DNA of 64,000 bases from Helichrysum umbraculigerum (Eukaryota > Streptophyta > Magnoliopsida > Asterales > Asteraceae), in NCBI GenBank assembly GCA_949592205.1, contig CATIUR010000005.1:91318777-91382776 (forward strand). Direction: 5' to 3'. The notes under the pieces were generated by a model. That model saw nothing but the letters and a program-made list of their open reading frames with translations, did not search any database and was not told the DNA's origin. Of this stretch, positions 36,857-48,756 are shown piece by piece. The first letter of the stretch is position 1; each line of letters starts with the position of its first letter. The position numbers and the translations under genes are program-made.

Positions 36857-38735
36857 TCCGAGAGTGTGTATGTATCCGACAGTGTCTAAGTTCGAAACTA
36901 CTAAGTCTGAAACTACTAAGTCCGACAGTCAACAAAAGTCAATGTTTACTGTTCATCCCACACTAGAATTCACGGAGTACTATTCATCCCACACTAGAAT
37001 TTACGGAGTACTATTCATCCCACACTAGAATTTACGGGGTACTATTCATCCCACACTAGAATTTACGGGGTACTATTCATCCCACACTAGAATTTACGGA
37101 ATTTTGTTTAAGTGTTCGCTTTCGTTAACTAGGTCAAACGGGTTCGGTTTGACTCGATACTTTTACAGTAGTCTTAAATATATTAAATAAGTTTTAGAAA
37201 GTTGTCGTTACGTTTTATGGTCGTCCCGAAGGGTCGGTTTTGTGAAATGACAAAAACAGGCCCTAACTTTTGGTTCCAGAATTTTTTACTCGGTTACAAC
37301 CCTCGATTTAACCCATTTGTAATCCGATTCAAGCCTAATCAAAAATCACACATGTTCTCCTATATGTAATGTTCATTTCTGCATTTTATGGTATTTTCAT
37401 ATGTCCGTTTAATATTTTAAACAAAAATAAATATGTCGAGGGGTCGGATTCGGTCCAGAACAGACCTATGTCCAAGGATCAAGTAATAGCCGAAAATGGG
37501 TGCATTTCTGGAAGTAGATAAAGAAGAACTTTTTGTTCAAGACGAAAATACCAAACTTTTACAAGTGGTCTCACACGTTTATTCAACCTACAACTCGAGT
37601 TATGGTCGTTTTAGTGAGGTCGTTTTTCCTGGCCAGAAAACAGTGTGTATATACATGTTTCAAAAACGAGTTTTGACTAAAGATTTGGACATTTATTTGT
37701 TAAGTAAGTAACTAAACATGTTAATAGACATTATAAAAGCATATTCAAGAAAAGTTTGAGGTCCTTACTAAGCGTATGAGGAAACGAGAAAGATGGATGT
37801 GTAGAGCTCGTTGTGGTGAACGTTTTCTTCCAAAAGCTCCTAGCAATCCAAGGTATTTTGAGTGTGTTTTTGTGATGATTTAGGGGTGTTTTGGGACTGG
37901 TTTTGGTCATGGTTCTTCACCAAGAAAAGAGAGAAAAGAGTGAGGGAGTTGGAGTGTAGAAATGGAAGAAATGGAGTGGTGGTTTGAAGTGTATGGAAAG
38001 CAAGATCAAGGAGTAAGTCAAAGGGTATGGGCCATTCCACCCACATGTGGCCGGCCCCCATGGGTCCCACAAGGGGTGGTTTGGTCTTTTTACTTGCTTT
38101 CCCAAATTCGTGTTCCGTTTACCCGATCGTTTTGCGTTTTAATTAATCGTATAACGTTTTATATAATACGCTTTGTTAACGATTTAATACCTGATATTTT
38201 AAATAAAAGTTTTACTCAAATAACATTATTTAAGTTACTAAAATAATATTCGAGATTTCGTTTGGTCATTGGTCGCGAACCGTGCGTTTATTCGAATTGT
38301 GTAACGTTTTTAAACGAGTTACCGTACGCGTGTAATCGCGATATTTCTAGCCAAAGTATTTTATCAAAATACTTATTATGAAGTTATAAAATATAACTTG
38401 AGTTTATTTCATGTGTCGGGCGCGTTTCGTGTACTTTCGTCGCGTAAAGTTACGTTTTAACAAAAAGTATAATCGTGTAATATATTCTCGTAATATATTA
38501 AAGTAAATAATGTTTGTTTGGATAAATCCACATTATTTTAAAAGTTTGTCACCAACGTCCATAGTAAATAGTGTCGGACCTCGTCCGGTTCGTAAATGTA
38601 CGATTTAAACAAATCGTAGAAACGTGTATGTAATTACACAAAAAGTCACGTATATTTAGATTAATATAATACTAAATACACGTAATTACAAGTAATTAGG
38701 CACTAAATCATAGTCCTAAATTAGCGGGTGTCACA
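35452..38735 (-). repeat. G2 3' LTR
   Basis: 3284 bp, beginning TGTAACACCCCC and ending GTGTCACA next to the polypurine tract. It holds (TA)n at 36800-36854 and a 31-bp tandem repeat at 36949-37100. It lacks the hairpin array found in G1, TG1 and G3. The 5 bases before it (ATGAT, 35447-35451) are the candidate target duplication; the partner is outside the window. Confidence 0.88.
36949..37100. repeat. 31-bp tandem repeat in G2 LTR
   Basis: Five copies of a unit built on TTCATCCCACACTAGAATT followed by TACGGAGTAC or TACGGGGTAC. Confidence 0.9.
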
Positions 38736-38770
38736 TTCTCCCCCGTTAGGAGAATTTCGTCCCGAAATTA
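38736..38770 (-). other. G2 polypurine tract and adjoining stem
   Basis: On the - strand the TAA stop overlaps AATTTCGGGACGAAATT, then a purine run (CGGGGGAGAA) meets the LTR. Same layout as G1 and G3. Confidence 0.8.
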
Positions 38771-40827
38771 GCTCGAAGTCGCGGTGTGAGTAGGGTCTGT
38801 GAACAGGTGTGGATATTTCAGTCGCATTTGTTCTTCCCGTTCCCAAGTGAATTCAGGACCACGCCTCGAGTTCCACCTGACCTTAACAATGGGAATACGA
38901 CTCTGTTTCAAACGTTTGACCTCACGGTCCATGATTTCCACGGGTTCCTCGACAAAGTGTAGTTTATCGTCAATGTGTATCTCGTCGAGCGGCATAATCA
39001 GTGTCTCATCAGACAGACATTTCTTCAAGTTGGAAATGTGGAAAGTAGGGTGCACGCTACTGAGTTCAGGAGGTAGCTGCAGTCTGTATGCAACTGGACC
39101 AATCCTTTCAAGGATTTCGAACGGTCCAATGTATCTGGGATTTAGTTTTCCACGTTTGCCCAAGCGGACAACGCCTTTCCAAGGCGAGACTTTTAGAAGT
39201 ACCCGATCCCCAACTTGGAATTCGAGATGTTTGCGTCTCACGTCAGCATAGCTTTTCTGACGATCACGCGCAGCTTTTAGTCGGTTTTGTATGCCGTTGA
39301 TCTTTTCAGTTTTTTCATGTAGTATTTCCGGACCGGTGAGTTGTGTATCCCCCACCTCAGTCCAACAGATAGGTGACCGGTACTTACGACCGTACAGTGC
39401 CTGGATGGGTGCAGCCTTAATGCTGGTATGGTAGCTGTTGTTGTACGAGAACTCGCACAACGGTAAGTGATGTTCCCAGTTTGTACCGAAGTCAACTACG
39501 CAGGCTCGTAGCATATCCTCAAGTGTTTGTATAGTTCGTTCGCTCTGGACGTCAGTTTGAGGATGGTAAGCTGTACTCATATCTAGACGAGTCCCAAGAT
39601 ATTTTTGCAGTGACTGCCAGAAGCGAGAAGTGAATTGAGCGTCTCGGTCAGAGATAATCGAGATGGGCACGCCGTGTCTTGACACGATCTCTTTCAGGTA
39701 GATCCGTGTCAAACGTTCCATCTTATCAGTTTCCTTGATGGCTAGGAAGTGAGCAGATTTAGTGAGTCGGTCTACGATCACCCAAATGGTATCGCAAACG
39801 CTAGGGGTTTTTGGGAGTTTGGTAATGAAATTCATGGTAATTTGTTCCCACTTCCATTCAGGAATTTCCGATTAGTGTAGCAAACCGGAAGGTTTCTGGT
39901 GTTTGGCTTTAACCTTAGAACAAGTAAGACACTTGGTAACGTAGGTAGCAATGTCGGCTTTCATGTTGGGCCACCAATACAACTCCTTGATGCCATGGTA
40001 CATTTTGTCGGCACCAGGGTGTATAGAGTATTTAGACTTGTGTGCCTCGTCCATCACCAAGTCTCGCAAGTTCCCGTAGCTGGGCAACCAGAGTCGGTCA
40101 GAGAAGTACTTGGCCCCGTTTGGTTTGGTTTCAAACTGTTTATCTATGCCTCGCAAGGCCTCGTGTTTGACATTTTCAGATTTGAATGCTTCAAGTTGAG
40201 CGGTAAGAATCTGAATAATAAGATCGTTGTGTATAGTCATGGCAAGTGCTCGGACTCCAAGGGGTTTAACTCGTTCCTTACGACTTAGGGCATCAGTAAC
40301 AACGTTTGCCTTGCCCGGATGGTAACGGATCTCACAGTCGTAATCGGTAAGTAGTTCGACCCAACGGCGTTGTCTCATGTTTAAATCTTTCTGGTCGAAC
40401 ATGTGTTGGAGACTTTTGTGGTCGGTGAAGATTGTACACTTGCTATCGTATAAGTAGTGTCTCCAGATTTTGCGAGCGAATACAACTGCCCCCAACTCTA
40501 GGTCATGAGTGGTGTAGTTCTTTTCGTGGACCTTGAGTTGTCGAGAGGCGTAAGCAATAACTTTGTCCCGTTGTATCAGCACGCAACCGAGACCTTGGTG
40601 TGAAGCATCACAGTATACCACGAAGTCATCGTTGCCTTCGGGTAAGGATAAGATAGGTGCACTGCGGAGTTTCTGTTTGAGTAGCTGGAAAGCTGACTCT
40701 TGTTTGTCAGTCCAATCGAATTTCCTTTCTTTTTGAGTCAGTGCAGTGAGAGGTTGTGCTATTTTTAAAAAATTCTCAATGAATCGCCTGTAGTATCCGG
40801 CGAGTCCTAAGAATTGGCGTACTTTAT
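38768..40827 (-). pseudogene. G2 pol fragment: RNase H, integrase, chromodomain
   Basis: The frame resumes after LX at RQFLGLAGYYRRF and runs through RNase H (VYCDASHQGLG) and the integrase zinc finger. An in-frame stop at 39872-39874 follows GLLH. It then continues through the integrase core, GPF module and chromodomain-like end to a TAA at 38768. The first catalytic Asp of the integrase core has become Asn (MNF where G1 and G3 have MDF), so the enzyme would be dead even without the stop. The other two acidic residues (SDRDAQ, SER) are kept. Confidence 0.92.
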
Positions 40828-41654
40828 CTCGGGTCTGGTAATATTTTAATATTTTCTGATTGTGAGTTATTATTTAAAGTGTCAGAAAATGGTTTTCTTT
40901 GTTATTTGAAAATAAATGAGGAAAAGAGTCGAATAATTTATTGTGACTAATAAATTAATGATTGTTTTAATTTAATCTAGTTGACGGTAAAATAAAATAA
41001 TGTTTCCCCGCAAATGGTTTTTAAGTTCCAGACAATGATAAGTACGGGGAATGAAATTTAGACAATTGTGTAATAGACCTATATGTTGAGTCGGTCTTTC
41101 ATTTCAACATATATCTATATACATATGCATTCGTACGTATCATATATTCATATGTATTATTTCAAAACCCTAAAACCATGAGAAATCATCAAATTGAAGC
41201 CCTAGAACTCGAATTCAAGCTTCCAAAACATGAGTAAATCATCCATTGATCATCATAATCATGTGGTAAGTCTTAATTTTGTGATTATGTATAAACCTAG
41301 AAATGGGTTTTTGTGTATTTGATTCAATTAGGATGATTAATATAAAATTGAAGCTTGTAATGATCATATAGTTGTTAGTTGATGATTATATGTGGATTAT
41401 AATCTAAACCTAGTTTAGAAATGGTGAATTTGATATATGATCATTAATAAAGTTAAAGGGTTTAGTTGATTATGATATGATCAAAGCTTATAAGCTTGTG
41501 TAATTAGTGTATGTTTGATAATTGTTGTTAGTGATCATGTTAGAGTTGATACATGATGATGATTAGTTGTGTTCAAACTAAATTGTGTAAAGTTGATTAA
41601 GTGTTCATGGTGATTATGATTGATTCATGAAGATGATTATGAGGGGTGTTATAA
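40828..41654 (+). repeat. LX 5' LTR, 5' tip missing
   Basis: Matches 53341-54167 base for base in length. The first 14 bases of the LTR are absent and replaced by G2 sequence (ACTTTAT). It ends GTGTTATAA rather than a canonical CA. Confidence 0.88.
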
Positions 41655-41656
41655 GT

Positions 41657-41668
41657 TGGTATCAGAGC
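41657..41668 (+). other. LX primer-binding site
   Basis: TGGTATCAGAGC directly downstream of the 5' LTR complements the 3' end of initiator Met-tRNA. Confidence 0.85.
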
Positions 41669-44600
41669 ATAAGTTTGGGTGAATTGTACATTGTAAGATG
41701 TTCAATCCCAAACATTGATATGTGTCAAGTCAAACATTCCAGTGGGTGTGGGATTAGTTGTTGTATGAGAATTGGTTATTGAACGTGTACTAACCTATAA
41801 CAAGATGCAATAGTGTTGTTTTGGTTGCAGAGACGGCGGAACATGAGGAACCGATTGGTATTCTCAATTATTCCTCTACATTCGTTGGCATAATTGCATC
41901 AGGTAATCCTCGATAAGCTTACTTGGATTTAAATTACCTCTAGTGGTTTACTTTGCTATGATGAGTAGTAGTAAATTTGAATTGAGTCAGACTGATATGA
42001 TTCCCCAGTTGTGAGTAATTGATGATTATTACTTGTTAATGTGATGATAGAAATATTAACGAGTAATTTTGAATGAATTAGAAATGATTGAATTAATAAT
42101 TGAGTTATGTAGACACTTTGTTGACAAAGGTGTAATAGTGGATTGTTGGAAATCAAATGTGTCTACAGTATGAAAATAAAGTATAAATCATGGTGTGATT
42201 ATGATTTGATAAAGGCAAGGTGTGATTATGAATCCTTGCTAGGAAATTAGTTGCTACATGATAAAGTGAATTAATGTGACTCCTTATAGTAAAATTGATG
42301 AAATATTGGTATATCGCAATCAATAGTTTTGGAGTCATGTTGTTGTTTAATCTAGAAAGTGTTCATTGATTGGAATGTGTTTTGCCTTGGTAAAGTCAAA
42401 TTGTGTAATGACTATGTTACAAAGAATTAAATGTGGCTAGATGTTTAAGTGTTTTGCCTTGATCATGATTATGGTTGAATTATGATCTAGGTATTAAAAG
42501 TGGTAAAGTAGAAAGTCAAAGTGGTCAACGAGTCTTGATATGCGTTGACAAGTTTGTAAAAGAAGTAAAAGTTGAAAACTTATAGTAATTGCTTGAAACA
42601 TAATGAATTTTATGTGAAATTGGTGTTTTGAGGGTATAATAGAACACCAATAGTGAAAGTGGGTTGGTTTGACTTATAATAGTCAACGTAATGTGAAATG
42701 GGTGATGGAATGGTAATCATAAGGGTTGAAACCCAAATGGGTTGTTGAAGTGTCCAAATGGGTCACTTTTTGGTAAAACGGTTAAAATGAGTAGTGGTTT
42801 GGTTATGAACCATGTAACAGTGACTTTAAGTCCTACAAATAGTAGGAATGTGTGTAGAAAGTGTTATGGTATTTAAAATGGTTAAAATTGGTGAAAGTGT
42901 CCAATTGGACCCCTAAACGGGTCAAGGTGTTAAAATGATAGATAATGGGTATATGGGAGTGATGAATATGCCCACACATCACAATTATATGTAGAAACAT
43001 GTTGTTAAAAGGTAGGAGTCAGAAACCATGTGGATTGGATTTTGACATGTCCACCAAAATGGTTGAAAATGGTCAAAAATGAGTCGTACATCCGTTTTCT
43101 CGATAAATGTGAATTTTGAAAAAGTGTGAAAATGAAAAGTTGCATTTTGACTATATGAAGGTGCCTGCAAAATTTCAGACCCTAATTCTTTACGGTTTAA
43201 GAGATATGTGCGTTTGAATTTCGGAAATTTGCATTAAAGTAGCAGGTCTGAAAAATGCATAGGAACGCGATCCTAGCATGAGTATCCGGATCGCGTTAGC
43301 ATGTTGATTTCGGTTACAGAATGTTTCCTTCATAAGAACGCGATCCAGCCCTCTCATTCCGGATCGTGTTTGCATGAAAAATTTCGAAGGATTTTGCAAA
43401 TTCCAAAAGTGCATAAGTCTTTAGTAGTGTTTTTAGCGACGGAAAATTTGACAAAGTGTTTTTAGCGACGGAAAATTTGACAAATTTTCTATAAACACGG
43501 AATGGGCTGAAAATTACATGGTCACTAGAAAATGGTCTAATGATCAAAGCTAAGTACCTTAGCCTAGACGGTTTTTGGCCATTCGGGGTCGTTTGGGGCC
43601 CGAAAATGGCATTTTACTGTTTTTCGGACCTTATTTCGAACTTTTAGCTTACGTTTTGTATTGGGCTTTTGTTTCTTTGAGCCCAGGGAGCATTCCTGTG
43701 TATATGTGCAATACTAAAATGTGTTTTAAGATGTCCACATATGTTATTATGTATGAGTTATTCTCAGGCGGTTTATTTAACTGCAAATTATGTTAGTAAC
43801 TGGTATGATTGATTGTTGCTAACTAGGGTCACTAAACATTGAGTATGGGATTATGTGAATCATATATATGAATTAGTTGAAACATGATAAAGTATTTGAA
43901 TCATGTAGAGTAATAGAAAGTGTGGAATTGAGCATTTTAAGAATGTGCAAAATAAATATATGAGCTCATATTTATGTGATAGTTAAACATGAAATGCTCA
44001 ATTGTAATTCAATTAAAGGTGTCTAAATTGATAAATATGTGTTGAATGTTGCACATAGTGTTGACAAAGCGTTTAGTACTAAATGTACTGTAAGTGTTAA
44101 ATGATGCTGATAGATGTAATTGTTGGATATTACATCTATGTTAAAAAGATATAACTAGTAATTGATATTGAATCGGGTAACAAAAGTGTTGATTGATGTA
44201 ATTGTGTTGGACATTACATCTGTGCTAATGAAATAGTGAAAAAGAGTTATAATTACCTGATTATGTGATTAATTGTTCATTTAAAGTGATAAGTTGAAAA
44301 TAGTAGCAAATTAATACTTGGTTGTATGTCTGTTGTTAAGGTGTTGTATAAGTGTGTAAATTTGAATATCACATTTGTGAGACATGTGAGAGTAAGAGAG
44401 TAATAACTTTGAAGATGGATGGTATGAAGTGGCCTGAGAATGAAGTGTGACTGACATAATATGACGACGTCTGGCCAACGTATTTATATTATGCCATTTC
44501 ACATGGAGTTGTTAAGGTTACTAAGTACCAGATAAAGTTAATGTGATTTAAAATAACAGGTAAGATATGTTGACCTGTAATTGAGAAATAGTCAATGAAT

Positions 44601-45117
44601 GATTGACTGAAATGAAAGAATAGTACACCATAAATTGTTGTTAATGTGGCACCTATGGTACAAGTGATGTGTATGTGTAATGAATTACAACTACTGATAG
44701 TTAAAAGATGATTTAAGCAAAGTAGAGGTCAATTGATTGCGAATAATATTGTGTTGATATTGTTGAATAGATGACTTGTGACAGCACCTTATGTTGTTGA
44801 AATACCTATGCTGATGGCGCATGGTATTAACAGGTGTTGATTTAGCGTCCGAGTTGATGTGAAAAGATGCTAATTGATTATGTGATAATGGTATTACCCT
44901 GGAATTTGACCTCTACATAAGGCTTAATGGTTATTTTATGTGTTGATGGTTATATGATGTTGGATTCCTTAGAGAAAAGGATTTCATATAACCTAAGTAA
45001 AGTGATGATTAACTAGTTGCAACGTTGAAAATTCTAGCAAGTTGTTAGTTAAATTGCTAATGGTGAATTAACTTAAACCTTTATTGCTAAGGTACATGTT
45101 GTGGTATTCAGTACCAC

Positions 45118-45188
<71 letters not shown>

Positions 45189-45698
45189 GCTGCTATTGTT
45201 ATGATAAAGATGAAAGTAGATTATATGTTTAAATAGTTGACATGGCTATGTATGAATGGTCATGTAAGTGGTTATTTAAACTTATTAGAGACAGGATATA
45301 TGCACAATATTTGTGCAGGGGGGAAAGGATAGAAACATGTACATTTAGATATGTGAATGTGGAAAGAATTGAAAACATGTATCTATATTTATAAGTTGCT
45401 CACGGGAGTAACATTTGATGTGTGTATTTGTGATTAAAAAGTTGAAGATGCTACATATTATGATAAATATTGCATCTTGTGTTAGCAAATCAAATTGAGT
45501 ACAAAGCATAACTTATGTGTTTGTGTGAATTTAATTGAGGTACACACTAGTGGTGTGTAAGTTGATGAGATATATACACATTTGGTGTTGTGTGATTGAA
45601 GATATGCATGATGAGGATATGCATAAATGAAGTAAATTATAACCACATCTTGTATGCATATAGTAATGAATAAGTATGTGGTTAGCAGTGTACGAGAT
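41669..45698 (+). other. LX internal region, non-coding
   Basis: About 4 kb of AT-rich DNA with no long open frame on either strand and no retrotransposon motif. It holds two related stem-forming segments (43266-43371), a tandem pair containing TTTTTAGCGACGGAAAATTTG (43428-43490) and a (TTG)n tract. Size and lack of coding fit a large retrotransposon derivative. Confidence 0.75.
45118..45190. repeat. (TTG)n microsatellite
   Basis: About 24 uninterrupted TTG units inside the LX internal region. Confidence 0.95.
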
Positions 45699-48483
45699 TG
45701 TAACACCCCCAAATTCGTTGAGCGGAAGCATTTAGTTTAAGTATTGGGGTGTCACAATAACAAAGCATGCATACGTATCAGAGCTTATGATTACAACAGA
45801 ACAATATATATATTAAGATGCCAAAAGTGTTAATTACAAAGTTTACGATTTATCGAATCGTATAAGTTAAAAGTAATATATTTACAAAAGTGGATTTCTA
45901 GAATATGACAAAACAATTTCAGTTATACTAAAGAAATCCATATGTTTTTCCAAAAGTTGGCATCCTAAAGCTTCACGGGTCGCCTAATTCTCCATGTGTT
46001 GGCGATTCTTACATGCGCAGCTAATTCCCTGAAAAACATAGTAAAAGTCAACAACTAGGTTGAGTGAATTAACAGGTTTTATGTTTACAAGTTCAGTTGT
46101 GATAAACCACTGTTGTTTATATCGTATCGTTGGGAATGTCACCCAAAAGTATAATTCATGAAATCAATTATGTTCCTAAATAGTTGTTTGTAGGAATGTT
46201 CGTATCCTATTAATTGTAGGAAAACAGTATCCTGTGTTCAAGTGTGTTTTGTAGGATTATACGTATCCTAATCGTAGATATGTTTCGTTGGGATATTGCC
46301 CAAAAATATAGTTCAAGTTATAGTAGGAATGTAAGTATCCTATTAGTTGTTCGTAGGTGTAACACTCCCCTAAGACCCGTATCTGGACCACGTACGGCAG
46401 TGTTACGATCCTAGTCGTTTGGTGGGTCCATGTTAGTAGGAAACCCATTGTTTTCAGTAGTGGTGCCCATGTCAAGTAGGGACTTTTGTATAGTATTGCC
46501 CATTTCAGGTAGGGACTTTTCAATAGTGTTGCCCATGTCAGGTAGGGACTTTTCGATAGTGTTGCCCATGTCAAGTAGGGACTTTTTCAATAGTGTTGCC
46601 CATGTCAAGTAGGGACTTTTCAATAGTGTTGCCCATGTCAAGTAGGGACTTTTCAGTAGTGTTGCCCATGTCAAGTAGGGACTTTTCAGTTACCCAGTCC
46701 GTTATATAAAGTGTTGCTGGTTATCCTCCAGCGTTCTCGAAAACGTGTTCATGCGTTTACAGCGTTGGCAGTATGAAAGTAATATGTAACACTTCCCCTA
46801 AGACCCGTATATGGACCACGTGCGGGCAGTATTACATATTAAGTTGAAATCGTCAGTTTGTTTGTCAGTTTACTAGTTCCATGTACTCCACTTGTTTGAG
46901 TAAAATAGTATACAACCATGTTTGTATAAAAATGTTTGACTATGTTTTCCACCCCTGTTCAAAGCAGTTAAAACAGTAAAAGCAGGGGCTGTGAACTCAC
47001 CTGTTGAGTTAAGTAGTGCGAGTGCTAGCAAACCTAAGCCCAAGTATAGTCCGAATCTCCTAACGTCCTAAACGTACGAGATTTAATAAGTATGTGGATG
47101 TCTAAGTTAATCATCCATGCTAGTGTTCGTACAACCAAGTCACGTCCAAATCGTTCGTTTAAATGTTTATGTTTGTATTTCGTATTCGTGAAAATGTATA
47201 CGATTCGTTGGTGATAGTTTGAAATCCTAATTTCGGTAAAATAAGTGTGTTTGTATTGTTTGTAAAGCTCGTGAATCGTATCGTATAAAGATATGCGTTT
47301 CCGGTTAGTTCGACACTTAGTGAAAACTAGTTTTTAAACTTCCTGTTTTTAGCGACGCAGGGTGCGACGCTGGGTTGTTATGCGACGTAGGGTGCGACGT
47401 TAAGTGTTGCGTCGCAGTTGTTGCGAAATTAAATAATTGTGCGACGTAACGGGTTACGTCGCATACGGGTGTTGCGACGTTAAGGTCTGCGTCGCAATTT
47501 GCGACGTTCGCAATTCAATGCGACGTAGTGGGTTGCGTCGCTATGTGCGACGTAAGGAAGGGTAATGCGACGTAAAGGACTACGTCGCACTACTGTTTTT
47601 GGTCCAAAAGCGACGTAGTCGCCTGTTCGACGAACAGCTTGAAAAAGTCGGATTTTGGGTCGATTTCGGACGTTTTCGGTTGTATAAAACACTAAAACAT
47701 GTAAATCTAAGTATATTAAACACTAAATAGCAATTATAACTTTGAAATCTAAAGATTTGCGGGATTTGTCGGAAACTTACGGGTGCCGGATTTGAAATCC
47801 GAAAAGGTAGAAGTGTAGATCGGGGTGCCGTGGTCGTTTGATTCCAAAGGAGTATGGTGATCCAACGCGTTTTAGGTGTAGTTTTGATGATTTTTGTGTG
47901 ATTTTTAGTGGGTGGTGGTGGTAGTAGAGAGAAGAGAGAGAGATGAGAGGAAAAGATGAAAAAGAAATGAATAGAAATGGGGAGGTGGAGGTGGTTTTGT
48001 TCCACTTCTGCCTCCGTGTTTGCGTTCCGTGTTTGTTTACCCGATCGTTAAATGTTATTTTACTTTAACTATTATGTTTTTAATTACGTTTTTCATTATT
48101 TTTAATTACGATCTTTTTATCAAACCAATTTAATTTAGTTATAAATTTTAAACTTTGTTTTATTTAAATTGTACGAATTAAACGTTTTGCGTTATAAAAT
48201 GATTTGTAAATATTTTTGACAAAAATATTTATTCGCTACTACGTTATTTAATAATTTCGTTTTATTAAATAATTTTGTTCACCAACAGTCGTATGTTTTT
48301 GTCGCGTTTGTTTTCAATTTGTTCAGTACGTAATTACGAATACGTAATACTACGCGTATTATCTAGTTGGGCTATGCTAGACTTACCTCTAAAATGTGTT
48401 GTGAATTCACTCAAGTAGGGAATTAGCCTAATAATGCAAGTGATTAACTTAATTAATCGTGTTTAAATTTGCGAGGTGTTACA
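45699..48483 (-). repeat. TG1 3' LTR
   Basis: TGTAACACCCCC...GGTGTTACA. It contains the 33-bp tandem repeat (46456-46690), an internal direct duplication (46357-46406 and 46787-46841) and the hairpin array (47350-47640). Confidence 0.95.
46456..46690. repeat. 33-bp tandem repeat in TG1 LTR
   Basis: Seven copies of a unit built on GTTGCCCATGTCAAGTAGGG plus ACTTTTCAATAGT, with small length changes. The second LTR has the same array at 51192-51426. Confidence 0.93.
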
Positions 48484-48756
48484 TTCTCCCCATGTTAGAG
48501 AAATCTCGTCCCGAGATTTAAAATCAAGTCGGATCGCCCGCGGCGTATGTTCTCCGATAAGTCATGTTGTTAACAATAGTTTGCGTGGCGTTCAATTGTT
48601 GCCATAGAAGTTCAATCAGTTTAAGTATGCTCGCGGCATAGTTCAATATGTTGTGTGTTTCGTTTCGTGGTCAGAGTTTACCAAGTGTTGTGTTCGAATC
48701 GACATTCGAGTAAAACATAAGTTAAATCGTAGCAATAGTCGCTAAAACGTACCGTG
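48484..48756 (-). other. TG1 3' untranslated region with polypurine tract
   Basis: About 270 bp between the gag stop and the LTR. On the - strand AAATCTCGGGACGAGATTT (48501-48519) can form a stem, then CATGGGGAGAA abuts the LTR. No trace of pol remains that I recognise. Confidence 0.75.

Noticed and set aside
36579..37028. Tyr-Ile repeat proteins on both strands
   Set aside because: Translations of the (TA)n tract in the G2 LTR.
34667..38735. V and the G2 3' LTR as one long LTR
   Set aside because: The second terminus TGTAACACCCCC at 35452 matches the G2 5' LTR start at 57872 over 992 bp without indels, so G2 begins there.
46257..46674. Repetitive open frames (MTWATLLKSPYL-type) in the TG1 LTR
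   Set aside because: Produced by the 33-bp tandem repeat, whose unit is a multiple of three. They occur in several frames and have no independent support.
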